Of a DNA stretch of 17,285 nucleotides, positions 15,451-17,285 are shown in pieces; position 1 is the stretch's first letter, and each line of letters opens with the position of its first letter. Source of the DNA: CBDHDN01 sp965261585 (lineage in GTDB: Bacteria; Pseudomonadota; Alphaproteobacteria; UBA6615); NCBI GenBank assembly GCA_965261585.1, contig CBDHDN010000070.1:1-17285 (forward strand). Reading direction: 5' to 3'. The position numbers were made by a program, and so were the translations under genes. The notes below the pieces were generated by a model that was not told the origin of the DNA, made no database searches, and was given only the letters and a program-made list of their open reading frames with translations.

Positions 15451-15720
15451 GGACAGTGCAAGTACCTCATCAGGGACGAGCGCGACGCCTTCCTTGAGGC
15501 CGCCGGACGGGCCGAGGGCCAGGCCCGCACGTTCTGCATGAAGCTCGCCTACGTGGGCTCCAGCATCGGCGAGGCCCTGGCGCTTACCGCGGACCGGGTG
15601 GACCTTGCCGCAAGGCGACCGTGTTCGAGAGCCTCAAGAACCGCCGGAGTGGCCTCTACAGGGCCGTGCCCGCGGCGATCCTCGATGATCGAGCAGCTGC
15701 CCGATCATGGAGAGGCTCTG
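15451..15720 (+). pseudogene. Tyrosine recombinase (phage-type integrase) relic
   Basis: Fragments in shifting frames. First frame, 15451-15610: KYLIRDERDAFLEAAGRAEG, then RTFCMKLAYVGSSIGEALAL and TADRVDLA. Second frame, from about 15612: ATVFESLKNRRSGLYRAVP. A third piece, MIEQLPDHGEALAEG, returns to the first frame. These match the start of the catalytic domain of XerC/D-like integrases, which read LAYTGCRISEALALTADRVD and VFESLKKRRRGVYRAVPVP. The first catalytic Arg (in the RISEAL motif) is Ser here. The C-terminal half with the remaining Arg, His and Tyr is absent. At least two frameshifts, no active site: a dead relic of an integrated element. Confidence 0.7.
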
Positions 15721-16040
15721 GCCGAGGGCGAACGCCCGCGAGGCGAAAGAATAGCGTAGATCGTGAGTTGTCCATTTCGGCGGTACGCTATCCGCGACAG
15801 GCAGGTCGCTGACGAAGCCCCAAATCCGATTACGAGGTCATGGAAAGCCAGCCGTGGTCGGGAGTTTGAATTCGACCGCTTACGGCACGATGACGGGCGC
15901 TCGCGCCCGTTTCTGTGGATGGGGTGATTAATCGAGGAAATGCACTGCGTTAGGCGGGCCCTAGTCGGATCGGACCGCCCTAGTCGGCAAAACAGGCACG
16001 AACGTGCGCAGTGGAAAGCGGTTCGGGGCGGCTCACGGAC
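15721..16040. other. Intergenic stretch without a recognisable gene
   Basis: No coding pattern that I recognise. It contains an 11-bp direct repeat GCCCTAGTCGG at 15958-15968 and 15977-15987. An integrase attachment site could lie here, but nothing in the sequence identifies one. Confidence 0.4.
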
Positions 16041-16238
16041 TCAGGCTCTGACGCAGCGGAGCGGCAGGGACTGGAGCCCCCGCAGCACGACGCCGTTACG
16101 GAACCGCGGGCGTTCGTCGAGCAGGCCGATCTCCGGGAAACGCTCCAGCAGCGTCTCGAACACGATCCGGCCTTCGAGCCGCGCAAGCGGCGCGCCGAGG
16201 CAGTGGTGGATGCCTCGCCCGAGGGTCACCGGCGCGCC
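16041..16238 (-). pseudogene. Cytochrome P450, C-terminal 66-codon fragment
   Basis: The haem-binding end of a bacterial class I P450: GAPVTLGRGIHHCLGAPLAR, with the Cys thiolate ligand in GxHxCLGAPLAR, then LEGRIVFETLLERFPEIGLL and VVLRGLQSLPLRC, a typical P450 C-terminus. All upstream parts (I-helix oxygen-binding segment, ExxR) are missing. Upstream of 16238 the same frame is antisense to Calx-beta coding sequence and has no P450 similarity. It is therefore a 3' fragment fused head to head with another gene. It cannot fold as a P450. Confidence 0.85.
16231..16238. repeat. 8-bp palindrome at a gene-fusion junction
   Basis: GGCGCGCC encodes Gly-Ala-Pro on the plus strand in the Calx-beta frame, and its complement begins Gly-Ala-Pro of the P450 fragment on the minus strand (GAP = 16238-16230). 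Similarity to each family begins here and runs outward in opposite directions. Confidence 0.6.
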
Positions 16239-16965
16239 CTGCACAAGCGACGGGCGCGCGCTCTCGGAGACGCTGACCGTCACCGTGCCGGGTCCGGAGG
16301 AGGAGACGTCCGGAACGCCGCTCACCGCGCGCATCGACGACTTCCCGGCCGAGCATGACGGGTCGAGCGAGTTCCCGGTCCGCATCGCCTTCAGCGCGCC
16401 CATTACGGCGAGCCAGAACAAGTTTCCGCAGGCGTTCGACGTCCAGAACGGCAGGATCGCGAGCGCCCGGCGCGAGGGCGGTCGCAGCGACCTGTGGACG
16501 CTGACCGTCGTGCCCGGCGGCGTGGAGGCCGTGAGGATCGTGCTCCGTGGCAACAGGCCCTGCAGCAGCGGCGGCGTGCCGTGCGCGACAACCCCGGACG
16601 GCAACGGGCGGATTCGGCTCTCGAACACGGTCTCGATTGAGATCCGGGGCCCGGCGGCGATTTCGATCGCCGATGCCGAGGCGACCGAGGGCACGGACGC
16701 GAACATGGCGTTCCAGGTAACGCTCGACCGGGTGGCGCTCAAGACGATCACGGTCGACTACGAGACCCGCGACGGCACCGCGACGGCAGGGGCCGACTAC
16801 ACGGCGACGAGCGGCACGCTGACTTTCACGGTGGGGCAGCGCTCGAAGACGGTGCGGGTGCCGATCCTGGACGACAGCCACGACGACGACGGCGAGACCT
16901 TCACGCTGGTGCTGTCGGACGCGGCGGAGCGGCACCTAACTGCCGGGCCATGAGCGGCACGGTCC
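16231..16965 (+). pseudogene. Calx-beta surface-protein fragment
   Basis: A piece of a long repetitive surface or secreted protein. It starts in the tail of one repeat (CTSDGRALSETLTVTVPGP), followed by a full immunoglobulin-like repeat of the type RIDDFPAEHDGSSEFPVRIA, FSAPI, GRSDLWTLTVVP and LSNTVSIEI. Then a Calx-beta domain: ISIADAEATEG, VTLDR, VDYETRDGTATAGADYTAT, SGTLTF, VPILDDSHDDDGETFTLVLS. Acidic DDSHDDDGE is the Ca2+-binding type loop. The frame stops at 16953; a shifted frame seems to carry the end of the domain (MSGTV) to about 16965. There is no signal peptide and no C-terminal anchor, so both ends are missing. The 5' end is joined to the P450 fragment. Confidence 0.8.
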
Positions 16966-17285
16966 CGGACCTTGCCCGAATTCCGATTTCATCTCTCTGC
17001 GGTCGGGGCTCGGCCCGAAAGTGCCAAGCGGCGCCGAAGGAAGTCAAAGACGGTCAGATGAGCCTCTTGCAAAACTCTGATCGATTCGGAGCGGCGCAAG
17101 AACACCCAAACTAGCAACGACGTCCGGGCACGGCAATTGGTGCGATTTTGATGGCGACCATGGTCGGATCAGCGTTGGCATAGCCTCCGATTCGGTATTT
17201 TCGTCGAACTTCGGGCGCGTTTGGCCGCACCGTCTTTCGAGAAGTGCGGCCACCGTGATGGCGAAGGAGACGAGCCGGACTAGAT
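16966..17285. other. Right-end stretch without a recognisable gene
   Basis: No gene that I recognise on either strand. A sequence GAGCCTCTTGCAAAACTCTGA at 17059-17079 resembles the terminal repeats of some IS5-group elements, but no partner repeat or transposase is in the window. A GTG/ATG pair at 17255-17260 opens a frame running off the right edge (MAKETSRTR), which cannot be judged. Confidence 0.4.

Overview
The window reads as a high-GC alphaproteobacterial chromosome. Support comes from four-base overlaps between operon genes, a five-step histidine utilisation (hut) set with HutF and HutG, an Omp25/31-like barrel fragment, an NDUFA9-like epimerase fragment, and a dispersed GC-rich repeat of a kind common in this class. 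No rRNA, complete tRNA or marker gene is present, so I do not assign a genus.

Left third (1-7219): a two-armed hut locus. On the minus strand, a livG/livF remnant, hutC (GntR/UTRA repressor) and hutU (urocanase) are joined by ATGA and GTGA overlaps. They are followed by a histidine ammonia-lyase homologue that runs off the left edge. hutG (formylglutamate deformylase) is divergent on the plus strand, and the intergenic region carries two HutC-type operator half-palindromes. hutI (minus) converges on hutG, and hutF (plus) diverges from hutI. Together these cover urocanate to imidazolonepropionate, formiminoglutamate, formylglutamate, and glutamate plus formate. The first enzyme is the odd one: the hutH-position protein lacks the Ala-Ser-Gly triad that makes the MIO cofactor of this family.

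Middle (7220-9702): a graveyard. It holds a GC-rich repeat, an IS4-type transposase fragment, a frameshifted IS1380-type fragment, an AT-richer gap, and two 5'-truncated genes fused head to head (an outer-membrane barrel and an NDUFA9-like epimerase).

Right-centre (9703-14749): a minus-strand block of two overlapping ABC half-exporters that look like an obligate heterodimer (one consensus and one degenerate ATP site). It is followed by an MFS transporter interrupted by an in-frame TGA where Trp is expected.

Right end (14750-17285): more debris. There is a small coiled-coil protein with a shifted tail, a tyrosine-recombinase relic missing its first catalytic Arg, a cytochrome P450 3' fragment fused head to head with a Calx-beta surface-protein fragment across an 8-bp palindrome, and a final stretch with no recognisable gene.

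The pattern is of intact hut and ABC-exporter operons embedded in heavily decayed DNA: about ten broken genes. This could mean ongoing genome erosion with transposon activity, or, at the head-to-head junctions, assembly or amplification chimerism. The sequence alone cannot separate these.
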